Shown: positions 17,473-27,410, counted from the stretch's first letter. The stretch is 64,000 nt of DNA from CAVSWT01 sp963731745 (GCA_963731745.1 CAVSWT010000032.1:1-64000); one strand, 5' to 3'. Numbers and translations: made by a program. Notes: generated by a model from the sequence alone, not told the origin.

Positions 17473-20142
17473 TTAATTAGTTAATTCTTTTGATTCTGTT
17501 AAATATTCCTTCAAAAGTTTTTTAGTTTCCTCAACAGCTTGATTCAGCTTTACTAGCCTAATTATAGCATTATCCAAATCATGATGTTTGCCGGATATTT
17601 CAATGCCTAAGGCTTCGTCACCCACTTTTGTTGCCCCAACAGAGTAACTTGCACCTTTTATGGTGTGTGCTTCCTTAACAATTTTGGTTAGATTTCTTTC
17701 GGCAACATAAACTTCAAGCTTATTAAATCTATCGGTAACGTCTTCCACGTAACTGAGTATTAAATCAGTTTGGAATGAAACATCACCAAGACTCATTTTC
17801 TGTAAATGTGAAAAATCAAATAAAGTATCTTGTTGATTAGAATTTCCGTCTTCATTATCATCTGAATAATTTGCAATCGGCTGAATTGCTAAGTATTCAT
17901 CCAAGGTTCTAATTAAAGTATCTGTGTTAACCGGTTTGCTGATATAATCATTCATGCCTGAATTTAAACATTTTTCCTTGTCGCCTTTTAATGCATGTGC
18001 AGTAATTGCTATAATTGGAATATCTTTTTTAGAATTGCCCAGCGCTCTAATTTTTTCTGTTGCAGTTAGCCCATCCATTTCAGGCATTTGAACATCCATT
18101 AAGATTAGGCTATAATGATTTAACTTAACACAGGTATACGCTTCCAAACCATTGCCGACGGCATCATATTCGTACCCAGCTTCTTTTAATGTACGCAGTA
18201 TTACTTTTTGATTAATCAAATTATCTTCTGCTAAAAGTATTTTGTGCTGGTGGCGGGAGAGCCTTAAATTTTCATTTCCAAAAGGTGTATTGTTATTTTT
18301 ATCATCAGGAAAGTCGTATGATTTTTTTAGCAATTCATGCGGAGCATTTTTTTGACGTCCAACTTGTGGCTTTAATTTAATGGTGAAATAAAATTTACTT
18401 CCTAAACCTTCTTCACTAATCACACCAATATCACCGCCCATCATATTTACAAATTCTTTACAAATTACTAAACCCAATCCTGTTCCGCCAAAACGGCTGG
18501 AATGTGAAGCATCGATTTGACTAAAATGCCTAAATAAATATTCTTGTCTTTCTTTAGGTATGCCTATACCAGTGTCTTTAACAGAAATGTAAAGCACTAC
18601 TGATTTTGGGTCAATGGTTACGGGTTTTACTTCAATTTTAATTTCACCTTTTTCTGTAAATTTAACAGCATTGCTTATAAGGTTAACTATAATTTGTCTA
18701 ACTCTTGTGGCATCTCCGTTTAGGTATAATGGAGTATCTCTCCAAATTTCTTTAGTAACCCGGATCTCCTTTTCTTTTATTTTAGCAGAAAGTATTGAAA
18801 TAGATTCATCCATTGTTTCATCGAGATTGAAATCTGCTGAATCCAATTCCATTTTACCTGATTCTATTTTAGAAATATCAAGTATATCATTGATTATATC
18901 TAAAAGTGATTCCGCAGATTGCTTTGCAGATAAGGATAACTGTTTCATCTCTTCCTGATCTCTATACGCTCCTTTTTCAATTAAAGATAAAAACCCGATT
19001 ACTCCATTCATTGGAGTTCTAATTTCGTGACTCATGTTTGCCAAAAATTGACTTTTATTTAAATTAAGATGATTAGCTTCTTCGGCAAGTTTATCAGATT
19101 TTGCTTTTTCTATTTTCAATTCTTCTAGAACTTTAAGTTTTTCCTTATCAGCTCTAACTTTTTCACTGATATCCTGAATGCTGCCTTCCAGATAATACTT
19201 TTCAGTAATAGTATCCTCAACCATAATAATATTTAAACGGACATCAACTTCTGTTGAATCCTTCTTAAGCAACACTGTTTCATAATCTTCAATTTTTCTT
19301 TTTAATCTTAATTCCTTAAAAACCTTTTCTCTTTCAATTAGATCTTTGAAAAATAATTTTCCTTTGGCGGAGCTAAGTAATTCATCTGTACTTTCATAAC
19401 CCATAATTTTTAATAAAGCCGAATTAACAGTAGTAAAATTACCATCCAAATTTGATTGAAATATTCCAATAATCGCATTATCAACTATTGAACGATATTT
19501 CCTTTCGGATTCTTCAACGTCAAATGTTTTTTCGATTAATTCTAGTCTAAGTTTAAAATTAACAGCACTTCCAATTACGGAAATCAAACTTAAGAATATT
19601 ACAAAGATTACCGATTCATAAACATTCGGCATAAAATAAATTTTTGAATCGCTGAACAACACCGCTGCGGCGAAAACCAGGTTGTAATAAATAGCAACTA
19701 TTATTTGATTCTTAACTTCCCAACTGAAAAATAATGCTGTAAGAAAAATCATTAAACCAACTATCTGAGCATTAACCACTAATGTTGTCGGCATTAAATA
19801 AATCATAATACCGGAGGAGGCAATTATGGTCAGCAAAAGAGAGTGGATTAGAACTATTGGATGTTTTGTACCGATTTTATGTGTGCTTAAGACAAGTATA
19901 ATAAATGCAATTAATATTGCTGATAAGCGGGTGAAATAAACTTCTTTAGCAAAATCGCTAAAATATTTCACTTCAAAATACATAGCAAATAATCCGGACA
20001 ATGCGATTAAAAGTGATAAAACTTTTAAAGGCGTTACCAAGATCCTATTCGAAGCTGAAATCAGGAAGTCATAGTGGCTTTTTGAGAAACTGAAATTATT
20101 ATTAAAAATATTGGCCAGGGTAAGATTTTTAGATTTTGACAT
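17473..20142 (-). CDS. hybrid sensor histidine kinase with REC and Hpt domains
   Basis: An 889-residue hybrid kinase. Residues about 35-200 form a membrane sensor of six or seven helices (LLIALSGLFAMYFEVKYFS and others, no large outer loop), then a PAS domain (210-330, YRSIVDNAIIGIFQSNLDGN), HisKA with phospho-acceptor His372 (NMSHEIRTPMNGVIGFL), HATPase (NLISNAVKFTEKGE; DTGIGIPKERQ; FGGTGLGLVI), a receiver domain with Asp683 (LMDVQMPEMDGLTA), and a C-terminal Hpt domain with His826 (EAHTIKGASYSVGA). All catalytic residues look intact, so a full phosphorelay is possible; the signal and the final response regulator are not visible here. Confidence 0.93.
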   Translation of the reverse strand: MSKSKNLTLANIFNNNFSFSKSHYDFLISASNRILVTPLKVLSLLIALSGLFAMYFEVKYFSDFAKEVYFTRLSAILIAFIILVLSTHKIGTKHPIVLIHSLLLTIIASSGIMIYLMPTTLVVNAQIVGLMIFLTALFFSWEVKNQIIVAIYYNLVFAAAVLFSDSKIYFMPNVYESVIFVIFLSLISVIGSAVNFKLRLELIEKTFDVEESERKYRSIVDNAIIGIFQSNLDGNFTTVNSALLKIMGYESTDELLSSAKGKLFFKDLIEREKVFKELRLKRKIEDYETVLLKKDSTEVDVRLNIIMVEDTITEKYYLEGSIQDISEKVRADKEKLKVLEELKIEKAKSDKLAEEANHLNLNKSQFLANMSHEIRTPMNGVIGFLSLIEKGAYRDQEEMKQLSLSAKQSAESLLDIINDILDISKIESGKMELDSADFNLDETMDESISILSAKIKEKEIRVTKEIWRDTPLYLNGDATRVRQIIVNLISNAVKFTEKGEIKIEVKPVTIDPKSVVLYISVKDTGIGIPKERQEYLFRHFSQIDASHSSRFGGTGLGLVICKEFVNMMGGDIGVISEEGLGSKFYFTIKLKPQVGRQKNAPHELLKKSYDFPDDKNNNTPFGNENLRLSRHQHKILLAEDNLINQKVILRTLKEAGYEYDAVGNGLEAYTCVKLNHYSLILMDVQMPEMDGLTATEKIRALGNSKKDIPIIAITAHALKGDKEKCLNSGMNDYISKPVNTDTLIRTLDEYLAIQPIANYSDDNEDGNSNQQDTLFDFSHLQKMSLGDVSFQTDLILSYVEDVTDRFNKLEVYVAERNLTKIVKEAHTIKGASYSVGATKVGDEALGIEISGKHHDLDNAIIRLVKLNQAVEETKKLLKEYLTESKELTN

Positions 20143-20242
20143 TTTTCTTTACATGTTAATCAAATTTAAATTAAATTATTAAACTTTTTAGAGCACTTAA
20201 AATTAGGTTAAAATATCCATTAATTTTAGATGATTTTATTGT

Positions 20243-20407
20243 TTAAATTTTATGATACTTTTCAAATAAGTCTGATTCTGTAATTATATCTTTATCTAAA
20301 TCGTAATCATTTGGTTTAATAAATAATAATAATGTAAAACTAATCATCATTAAAATGATCGACCCTACTCCAATCCAAGCTAAAGTATTCCAAATAATTT
20401 CTGACAT
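20243..20407 (-). CDS. small single-span membrane protein, 54 aa
   Basis: The start at 20407 (MSEIIWNTLAWIGVGSIILM) is chosen because AAAGG lies eight bases upstream; a longer frame to 20446 has no such site. One membrane helix (WIGVGSIILMMISFTLLLFI) is followed by an acidic tail, DYDLDKDIITESDLFEKYH. No family recognised. It lies upstream of the histidine kinase on the same strand with a gap of 100 bases, so it may be cotranscribed. Confidence 0.55.
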   Translation of the reverse strand: MSEIIWNTLAWIGVGSIILMMISFTLLLFIKPNDYDLDKDIITESDLFEKYHKI

Positions 20408-20661
20408 TGAATTTACCTTTAAAGTGATAATAAAAATGAACTTCAATAGTCAACCTAACGGTTAAGAAAAGTTTAGATTGACTTATATGTTAAATTTTCT
20501 AAGTATAGTCCTGACATCGGATATAAATTGGCTGTTTGAGTTTTAGCAAAAACCGTGCAAAGTATTTCGGTATTTTTTTCATTTCAAAACATTTGAAAAA
20601 TGGTTAATAATTATTTTTTTTTTAGATTAGCAGAACATTTTACCTTTTACATTACGGAATT

Positions 20662-21237
20662 ATGGTAGATTTTTTATACTCCATAGATCTTTCAATTTTT
20701 TATTTTTTCAACCATACTTTATCTAATGGAGTCTTTGATAAATTCTTTACTATCATAACCAGCGTTAACAATTGGTATATCGCTTATGTGATCTTGTTGC
20801 TTATCAGTTTTATTAAAGGAGGCACAAAAGGTAAATTAGCCGTGGCTGGAGTTATTCTTTTGATTGTTGTTACCGATCAGACAGGTTATAAAATTTTGAA
20901 GGAATTTTTTGAAAGAATCCGCCCATGTAATGCTCTATCGGATGTTATAACTCCATTAGGCTGTACTGGTTCTTATTCTTTTCCCTCAAATCATGCAGTA
21001 AATAATTTTGCTGCTGCAGTGTTCTATTTCAAATTGTTTCCTAACTTGAAGTATCCTCTTTTTATAACAGCCTCGCTGGTAGCTATATCGAGAGTTTATC
21101 TTGGACTTCACTACCCTTCTGATATTTTAGGAGGTGCAATTATAGGAATAGCTTTTGGATATTTATTTGCAGTACTAGTTTTAAAAATCGATTCAAAAGT
21201 AAATTCCATGAAAAATATTAAAACAAAACAAGAATAA
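20662..21237 (+). CDS. PAP2-family membrane phosphatase
   Basis: A 191-residue integral membrane phosphatase. The three motifs of the PAP2 family are present: KEFFERIRPC, GSYSFPSNHAVNNFAAAVF and SRVYLGLHYPSDILGGAIIG, with the catalytic His in the SNH and in SRVYLGLHYP parts. Several helices surround them. Such enzymes act on lipid phosphates, for instance undecaprenyl diphosphate or phosphatidic acid; the substrate cannot be told. The first motif has the usual K...RP spacing. It is followed 21 bases later by the acetyltransferase gene. Confidence 0.9.
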   Translation: MVDFLYSIDLSIFYFFNHTLSNGVFDKFFTIITSVNNWYIAYVILLLISFIKGGTKGKLAVAGVILLIVVTDQTGYKILKEFFERIRPCNALSDVITPLGCTGSYSFPSNHAVNNFAAAVFYFKLFPNLKYPLFITASLVAISRVYLGLHYPSDILGGAIIGIAFGYLFAVLVLKIDSKVNSMKNIKTKQE

Positions 21238-21258
21238 AAAAATAAGGCAGTAATAAGC

Positions 21259-21729
21259 ATGTCAACAAATTCGATTACCGTAAGGAAAGCTGTTGAGGAT
21301 GATGTTCCAAAAATATTAACTCTAATCAAAGAATTAGCTGAATACGAAAAACTTTCAAATCAAGTTTTAGCAGATGAAAATAAATTAAAAAATACACTAT
21401 TCGGCAAAACAAAATTTGCCGAAGTCTTAATTGCAGAATATAATGGAAAGCCGGCTGGACAAGCATTATTTTTTTATAACTATTCTACTTTTTTAGCTAA
21501 ACCTGGAATTTATTTAGAAGATTTATTTGTCAAACCTGAATTTCGAGGTAAAGGAATCGGCAAAAAACTACTGAAATCATTAATCAATATCGCAAAAGAA
21601 AATAATTGTGGAAGAGTTGAATGGGCAGTATTAGATTGGAATGAACCGGCAATTAATTTTTACAAAAAATTAGGTGCCGTTATAATGAAAGATTGGAAAA
21701 CCTTTAGACTTACCGAAGATAAATTTTAG
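21259..21729 (+). CDS. GNAT-family N-acetyltransferase (diamine/thialysine type)
   Basis: A 156-residue GNAT protein. The acetyl-CoA loop is in LEDLFVKPEFRGKGIGKKLL and the substrate side in WAVLDWNEPAINFYKKLGA. The opening (ITVRKAVEDDVPKILTLIKE followed by LAEYEKLSNQV) and YLEDLFV match the spermidine/thialysine acetyltransferase group, which take small amines or diamines. The function is a guess from this similarity. It is directly behind the PAP2 gene on the same strand. Confidence 0.87.
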   Translation: MSTNSITVRKAVEDDVPKILTLIKELAEYEKLSNQVLADENKLKNTLFGKTKFAEVLIAEYNGKPAGQALFFYNYSTFLAKPGIYLEDLFVKPEFRGKGIGKKLLKSLINIAKENNCGRVEWAVLDWNEPAINFYKKLGAVIMKDWKTFRLTEDKF

Positions 21730-21859
21730 TGTAAAAGAAGATTAATTAAATAAAAATTTATTAAGATATTTTGATAAAAATTTTTATCTTACAATCTACT
21801 TTTTATTTAATACTTATTCTGAAATTAATAACCGAATTCAAAATTAGATAAGGATGAAA

Positions 21860-23122
21860 ATGAGTAAAAATGAAAATAGAAGAGTTGTTGTAACGGGAAT
21901 AGGCGCTGTTACTCCAATTGGGCTTTCTGTAGATGAATTTTGGCAAAGTATGATGGAAGGTAAAAGCGGCGCAGCAGAAATAAAATCATTCGACACATCC
22001 AAATTGGATACAAAATTTGCTTGCGAATTAAAAGGATTTGATGCAACAAAATATATTGATAAGAAAACTGTTAGAAGATTGGATCCTTATGCACAGTATG
22101 CTTTAGCTGCGGCTAGTCAAGCAATTGAAGATAGCAATTTAAATCCTTCAGGTATGAGCGACTATGAAAAATCCCGCGTTGGTGTAATTTTCGGAAGTGG
22201 TATTGGAGGCATTCAGACATTCTATACACAGTCTGTAGTAAATCATACCGAAGGCCCTAAACGAGTTTCTCCATTTTTTATTCCAATGCTGATCCCCGAC
22301 ATGGCTTCGGGATATATTTCAATTAATTATGGATTCAGAGGTCCAAACTATTGTATAGTTTCTGCTTGTGCAACGGCAAATAATAATATGATTGATGCTT
22401 ACATGCTTATTAAAAACGGGCTCTCTGATGTTATTGTTTCTGGAGGAAGTGAAGCTTCCATCAACGAAATAGGAGTGGCTGGCTTTAATGCATCAAGAGC
22501 ATTGTCAACTAGAAATGATTCACCGGAAACAGCAAGTCGACCTTTTGACGCAACAAGAGACGGATTTGTTATGGGAGAAGGTGGCGGCACGGTTATACTT
22601 GAAGATTTAGAACATGCCAAACAAAGAGGTGCAAAAATTTATGTTGAAGTAATTGGAATGGGTTTATCTGCTGACGCATATCATATTACAGCTCCGCATC
22701 CTGAAGGAACAGGTGCAATTCTTTCTATGGAAATGGCATTGAATAATGCTGGTATTAAACCAGAAAATATTGATTATATAAATATGCATGGTACGTCCAC
22801 TGGATTAGGCGATATTGCCGAAACAAAAGCAATCAAAAAAGTATTTGGTGATTATGCTTATAAATTGAATGTTTCATCTACCAAAAGTATGACTGGACAT
22901 TTACTCGGTGCAGCAGGCGCTGTTGAGGCAATAGCATCAATCCTAGCAATTAAAAATGATACAATTCCACCAACTATAAATTTTGAAAACCCGGATCCGG
23001 AATGCGATTTGAATTATACATTTAACAAACCTCAAAAGCGAACTGTAAATATTGCATTGAGCAATGCATTTGGTTTTGGAGGACATAATACTTCAGTAAT
23101 ATTCAAGAAGTTTGAAGAATGA
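21860..23122 (+). CDS. fabF: beta-ketoacyl-ACP synthase II
   Basis: A condensing enzyme of fatty acid synthesis that joins malonyl-ACP to an acyl-ACP chain. The catalytic triad is intact: the active Cys about residue 170 in IVSACATANNNMID, His in INMHGTSTGLGD, and His in TKSMTGHLLGAAGAVEA. Opening VVVTGIGAVTPIGLSVDEFW is the FabF signature. The start at 21860 is preferred over the ATG at 21854 because AAGG at 21850-21853 is better spaced. Around 420 residues, normal for the family. No acpP is adjacent, so it stands apart from the usual fab operon in this window. Confidence 0.94.
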   Translation: MSKNENRRVVVTGIGAVTPIGLSVDEFWQSMMEGKSGAAEIKSFDTSKLDTKFACELKGFDATKYIDKKTVRRLDPYAQYALAAASQAIEDSNLNPSGMSDYEKSRVGVIFGSGIGGIQTFYTQSVVNHTEGPKRVSPFFIPMLIPDMASGYISINYGFRGPNYCIVSACATANNNMIDAYMLIKNGLSDVIVSGGSEASINEIGVAGFNASRALSTRNDSPETASRPFDATRDGFVMGEGGGTVILEDLEHAKQRGAKIYVEVIGMGLSADAYHITAPHPEGTGAILSMEMALNNAGIKPENIDYINMHGTSTGLGDIAETKAIKKVFGDYAYKLNVSSTKSMTGHLLGAAGAVEAIASILAIKNDTIPPTINFENPDPECDLNYTFNKPQKRTVNIALSNAFGFGGHNTSVIFKKFEE

Positions 23123-23371
23123 GACAACAAATTCTGCTTCAAGAATATGATCTAAATATTTAGAGATTTTTTTTGTAAAAAATTATCTTTCAATATTTCT
23201 TTTCCAATATTAAAAATCATCTTTAATATTTAATATCAAATTCTATATATCAAAATATAGTTTTTTCACAGATTAGTGCATTTGTTCTATTGCGACTGGT
23301 CATCTAAAAAAATAGATTTCCATTGTCTTAGTTAAATAATGTATCTGCTAACAAGATTAGGGATTATAGTT

Positions 23372-24202
23372 ATGGCATGTATTATTTTTAAGGACATAAG
23401 TTTTAACTGCGAATCATTTAATACCGACATTTACAAAAATATTTCATTAACAATTTCTTCTAACTGGAAAACTGGAATTACAGGCGGTTCAAAATCACTT
23501 CGAACATCATTCCTCAAATTATTAAATAAAGAAATTGAACCATTAAACGGTAGTATTACTTATTTTGAAAATATCTCTTATTTTCCAAGTTTTCCTTCAA
23601 ATGGAAATATTAAAACCATAGATTTAATCAAAAATTTAATCGCTCCATTTGACGAATGGAAAAATGAAATGCATGAAATAATTTCTGATGGAGATAAGTC
23701 AAATCGAAGAAGATATTTTGAGCTTGTATTTAAATATGAAGAAGCTGACGGATACACCATCGAGGAAGATATAACTGAAGAAGCCTTAAAACTTGGATTC
23801 CGCAAAGAAACACTTTATAAAAATTTCAAATATCTTTCGAAAAGTGAGAAAGCTTTAGCATTGATTATTCCTATGTTTTTAAAGAGAGATTCTTTACCAA
23901 TAATAAATGATCCAACTGAATATTTGGATTTTAAAAGCAAAAATTTATTGATAAAATATCTTTCAACAACCACACAAGGTTTTATAGTTTCATCAGATGA
24001 TCAAAATTTTTTAGATTCATGTATAAACCACGTTTTATATTTTGATGAAAATGAAATTCATCTAAGCAGAGGCAATTTTTCCGTTCTAAGACTTCAGAGA
24101 AGATTGGAAGAAAATTACACTAAAGGTGTAAATCAAATTAAGAGTTCAAATATTTTCTTTAATAAAGAAGTCATTTATGCGAATAATGAATTTGACGATT
24201 AG
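23372..24202 (+). CDS. degenerate ABC-F-like single-domain protein
   Basis: A 276-residue protein resembling the first nucleotide-binding domain and linker of ABC-F proteins (ISFNCESFNTDIYKNISL; ENISYFPSF; LSRGNFSVLRLQRRLEENYT). Each ATPase motif is altered. Walker A reads GGSKSLRTS, with the last Gly changed to Leu and the invariant Lys to Arg; the signature LSGGE is LSKSE; Walker B Asp is Asn (PIINDPTEYLD); the switch His is Asp (VSSDDQNFLD). There is no second domain. The start at 23372 (MACIIFKDISF) matches the ABC-F N-terminus better than 23339. It keeps an open frame, so it may be a non-hydrolysing relative rather than a pseudogene. Confidence 0.7.
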   Translation: MACIIFKDISFNCESFNTDIYKNISLTISSNWKTGITGGSKSLRTSFLKLLNKEIEPLNGSITYFENISYFPSFPSNGNIKTIDLIKNLIAPFDEWKNEMHEIISDGDKSNRRRYFELVFKYEEADGYTIEEDITEEALKLGFRKETLYKNFKYLSKSEKALALIIPMFLKRDSLPIINDPTEYLDFKSKNLLIKYLSTTTQGFIVSSDDQNFLDSCINHVLYFDENEIHLSRGNFSVLRLQRRLEENYTKGVNQIKSSNIFFNKEVIYANNEFDD

Positions 24203-24367
24203 TTAATTTTTTATCTACAATCTTTTACAAGCAACTTTTTTGTAACCATTCATACTAAGTTAAAGACTCCTAAATATGGAGGTCACATCTTCAATTTTAA
24301 AAATTGCATTTTTCACTGATTAAATTTAGTTTGAATCACTTTCCATTTAATTTTAAGTGAGCGTATT

Positions 24368-24862
24368 TTGAAAGAACAAAATGTTTCCGATAAATCGATA
24401 TTGAGAAGTCATTTAATCACCTTAATTTCAGCCGAACAGGCGCATATAAATCTTGAGGGAGCTTTAGCAGGATTAAAAAAAGAGAACCGAAATAAACCGC
24501 CTGCTAAAAACGTACACACCATTTGGGATGAAATTGAACATATCAGAATATCTCAAGAAGATATTTTGAAATATATAGTTGATCCGAAGTGGGTTTCTCC
24601 TGAATGGCCTGCAAAATATTGGCCCGGAAAAACAAACCATGTTTCAGATGACGTTTGGCAAGCTTCAGTCGATCAAATTTTTTCTGACCAAGAAGAATTA
24701 ATAGATATTATTAAAGATGAATCAATTGACTTAACATCAATTATTCCGCATACAAAATCACATACTTACTTAAGGGAAATTCTTCTAGCTGCCGATCATA
24801 ATACTTATCATCTTGGACAAGTTGTGATTATTAGAAAATTGCTTGGTGATTGGAAAGATTAA
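24368..24862 (+). CDS. DinB-family putative metal-dependent protein
   Basis: A 164-residue four-helix bundle of the DinB/YfiT type. The metal ligands are in the first helix (HTIWDEIEHI) and in the last (DHNTYHLGQVV), giving the three-His site of the family. Usual members bind divalent metals and are linked to thiol transfer or unknown enzymatic activity. The start is TTG at 24368, as no in-frame ATG precedes the conserved first helix. It lies alone, between the ABC-F-like gene and the thioredoxin gene on the same strand. Confidence 0.8.
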   Translation: MKEQNVSDKSILRSHLITLISAEQAHINLEGALAGLKKENRNKPPAKNVHTIWDEIEHIRISQEDILKYIVDPKWVSPEWPAKYWPGKTNHVSDDVWQASVDQIFSDQEELIDIIKDESIDLTSIIPHTKSHTYLREILLAADHNTYHLGQVVIIRKLLGDWKD

Positions 24863-24946
24863 TAACTATATCTGAATCAAAAGCTAAATGAATCCTTAAT
24901 AAAATTTTTTCATCTTACTGACAATAAACCAATTGAATTTAATAGG

Positions 24947-25543
24947 ATGAAAAAAAATAAATCGTTTAAAAGAAACCTGATTGAATGGGGAATCATTTTA
25001 AGTATAGCGGCATTTTTATATATCACTGGTTTGTATACTGAAGTTTTAGGGGGAGCTCAAAAATTAGTCCTCAGCACCGGCTTGATGAAGCCAAATATAC
25101 TTACCAAAGAAAATCAAACAAACGCCGATTACAATTTTTTACTGAACTCTTTTAATGGAGAAGAAATTTATTTTGGTGATTTGCGGGGTAAAACTATTCT
25201 TTTAAATTTGTGGGCATCCTGGTGCCCGCCTTGCAGAGCAGAAATGCCGACAATCCAAAATTTATATGAAGAAGTTAAAAATGACACAAATATAGTTTTC
25301 ATTCTTATTTCTTTAGATGAAGATCAATCAAAAGCCAAACAATTTGTTGAAGATAAAAATTATGATTTGCCTTTTTACTTTTTAGCAGATGGAATTCCTT
25401 CATCTTTTTCGACGAATACAATTCCAACCACATTCGTAATTTCCTCAAACGGCAAAATTATTTCGAGAGAAACTGGAATGGCAAAGTATGATTCTGATGA
25501 TTTTCGCAATTTTTTGGTTAATTCTTCAAAAGATTCATTTTAG
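24947..25543 (+). CDS. membrane-anchored TlpA/ResA-like thiol-disulfide oxidoreductase
   Basis: A 198-residue protein with one N-terminal membrane helix (WGIILSIAAFLYITGLY) and a periplasmic thioredoxin-fold domain of TlpA type. The active site is WCPPC in LNLWASWCPPCRAEMPTIQN. The rest has the TlpA pattern, with GTKTILLNLW-like start (RGKTILLNLW), NIVFILISLDEDQSKAK and a cis-Pro region IPTTFVISSNGKI. It likely reduces periplasmic disulfides, for instance in cytochrome c maturation. The start codon overlaps an AGG ribosome-binding box (ATAGGATG). Confidence 0.88.
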   Translation: MKKNKSFKRNLIEWGIILSIAAFLYITGLYTEVLGGAQKLVLSTGLMKPNILTKENQTNADYNFLLNSFNGEEIYFGDLRGKTILLNLWASWCPPCRAEMPTIQNLYEEVKNDTNIVFILISLDEDQSKAKQFVEDKNYDLPFYFLADGIPSSFSTNTIPTTFVISSNGKIISRETGMAKYDSDDFRNFLVNSSKDSF

Positions 25544-25648
25544 ACTTTTTGTCCATTCAAAAAAAAATATATGTCTTTATTTTTGAAACTTTCGTATGTT
25601 TAAAAGGTTATAGCTAAATTATTCACTAATAACTGAGCCTTTTACACT

Positions 25649-27382
25649 TTGACAAAATATTTTAATAAAAAAAGTACTTGCTTAATTTTCCTTTTTTTTC
25701 TTTGTTATTCTTTATCATTTGCTCAGATTAAAACGCACCCCTATTCCGGCAAACTGGTTTTATCGCTAGAAGGTGTGGCATCAAATTCTAAAACGGATTA
25801 TGCGAATTCAGGAACTGGCTTTGGTGCGCGCGGACTCGCCGAATATTTCTTTCCTACAACTTCTAAAAGTAATTTTGCTGTTAGATTAAACGGCTCTGTT
25901 TTTAATATACTTGGTAACGATACGAAAAAAGATTTAAAAGAATTTAAAACAGATATGTATTTAGTAGGCGGTGGAGTATTATATGCATACTCAGTTGAAG
26001 ATAGATTCTTCCCTTATATTTATGGCGGTCCGGCACTTTTATTATTTTATCCGCGGGATAATTTAGGCAAAACTGCCCCGAATGCTTCTAAGAAATTGTA
26101 CGCTTCAAATACTGTGGAATTAAATGGAGAGATCGGATTTCGTTTAAATCTTCAAAACAATATAAATTTAAATGCTGGCATAGGCTACCATTTATCTCCA
26201 ACAGATTATTTAGATGACGTTGCAATTGGCGGCAGCAACGATGGATATTTGACAGCTTCATTTGGCATTTCAGTTTCCCTATTCGGAAAATCCGATTCAG
26301 ATGGCGATGGTATAGAAGATTCAAAAGATAAGTGTCCTAATGAACCTGAAGACTTTGATGGATTTCAAGACGAAGATGGCTGCCCGGATCCGGATAATGA
26401 CAACGACGGTATTTTAGATGTTAATGATAAATGTCCTAATGTTGCCGAAGATATTGATGGTTTTGAAGATGAAGATGGCTGCCCTGACCCAGATAACGAT
26501 CATGACGGAATACTTGATATTCATGATAAATGCCCCAATGTAGCAGAAGATTTGGATGGATTCCAGGATGATGACGGCTGTCCTGACGTGGATAATGACA
26601 GAGATGGAATATTAGATGTAAACGATAAATGCCCTAATGCGCCGGAAGATTTTGATGGATTCCAGGATGATGATGGTTGTCCCGATGTGGATAATGATAG
26701 AGATGGAATATTAGATATCAATGATAAATGCCCAAATGAACCCGAAGATTTTGATGGATTTGAAGATGGTGACGGTTGTCCTGATATTGATAATGATGCA
26801 GATGGCATTCCCGATTCACTTGACAAATGTCCTAATGATCCTGAAACCATAAATGGCTATATGGACGATGACGGCTGCCCGGATGTAGCACCGAATGATA
26901 GAGTAAAAAACACTCGTACAAAGTCTAATACAAATGTAAACACTCCTCCTGTTAAAATTCCGGATGTAAAAACGAATACATCATCAAAGCAGAACAATAA
27001 TAATTCTAGCGAAAATCCGCCTTCATTAAAAAATTTACCTGATAAATTTTTGCTGTATGGCGTACTAACTTTTGAGGACGAGGAATCACAAATAAAATCT
27101 AGCGGATATAAAGAATTAGATAGAATAGTAAGTATACTTAAGCAGTATCCCGATACAAAATGGCGGATAGAAGGTTATATGGATAATGAAGGATCGGAAT
27201 ACAGGATTAAAACATTATCTACGAACAGAGCAAAGGCAGTTTTAAATTATTTTGTATCCAAAGGTTTGCCTTTCAAACAATTTGAAGCCATTGGTATGGG
27301 TGATAAAAATCCAATTGAAAGTAATGATAAACCTTTTGGCAGATCTAAAAACAGAAGAGTAGAAATTAAGCGGATTAAATAA
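25649..27382 (+). CDS. OmpA-family protein with thrombospondin type-3 repeats
   Basis: A 577-residue outer membrane protein. After a signal peptide (to SLSFAQ) residues 25-205 form a beta-barrel-like domain (GFGARGLAEYFF; YIYGGPALLLFY). Residues about 215-410 hold seven thrombospondin-3 style calcium-binding repeats (D.D.DGI.D..DKCPN....EDFDGF.D.DGCPD). The C-terminal domain is an OmpA/MotB peptidoglycan-binding fold (NRAKAVLNYFVSKGL; GMGDKNPIESNDKP; RSKNRRVEIKR). The start is TTG at 25649; no in-frame ATG precedes the signal peptide. A common Bacteroidota cell-envelope anchor. Confidence 0.9.
   Translation: MTKYFNKKSTCLIFLFFLCYSLSFAQIKTHPYSGKLVLSLEGVASNSKTDYANSGTGFGARGLAEYFFPTTSKSNFAVRLNGSVFNILGNDTKKDLKEFKTDMYLVGGGVLYAYSVEDRFFPYIYGGPALLLFYPRDNLGKTAPNASKKLYASNTVELNGEIGFRLNLQNNINLNAGIGYHLSPTDYLDDVAIGGSNDGYLTASFGISVSLFGKSDSDGDGIEDSKDKCPNEPEDFDGFQDEDGCPDPDNDNDGILDVNDKCPNVAEDIDGFEDEDGCPDPDNDHDGILDIHDKCPNVAEDLDGFQDDDGCPDVDNDRDGILDVNDKCPNAPEDFDGFQDDDGCPDVDNDRDGILDINDKCPNEPEDFDGFEDGDGCPDIDNDADGIPDSLDKCPNDPETINGYMDDDGCPDVAPNDRVKNTRTKSNTNVNTPPVKIPDVKTNTSSKQNNNNSSENPPSLKNLPDKFLLYGVLTFEDEESQIKSSGYKELDRIVSILKQYPDTKWRIEGYMDNEGSEYRIKTLSTNRAKAVLNYFVSKGLPFKQFEAIGMGDKNPIESNDKPFGRSKNRRVEIKRIK
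26293..26893 (+). repeat. calcium-binding TSP3 repeat array inside the OmpA gene
   Basis: About six units of roughly 108 bases (36 codons), each coding DKCPN..EDFDGF-D-DGCPD-DND-DGI-D-N, with the codons of neighbouring units nearly identical in places. Such repeats expand or shrink by slippage and unequal exchange. An open frame on the opposite strand through the array is a by-product of the repeat. Confidence 0.85.
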
Positions 27383-27410
27383 TTATTTAATTTTAATTAA
27401 GCTTCAAATG

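Noticed and set aside
20546..20580. Stem ACCG/CGGT with a T run in the PAP2 upstream gap
   Set aside because: Only four base pairs and a 12-base loop; too weak to call a terminator.
24245..24290. GACTCC / GGAGGTC hairpin in the gap before the DinB gene
   Set aside because: Imperfect stem with a bulge and no T run.
26521..26850. Open frame on the minus strand through the TSP3 repeat array
   Set aside because: Its translation is a repeat of SSGALGHLS and is a mirror of the calcium-binding repeats on the plus strand; no ribosome site or own domain.
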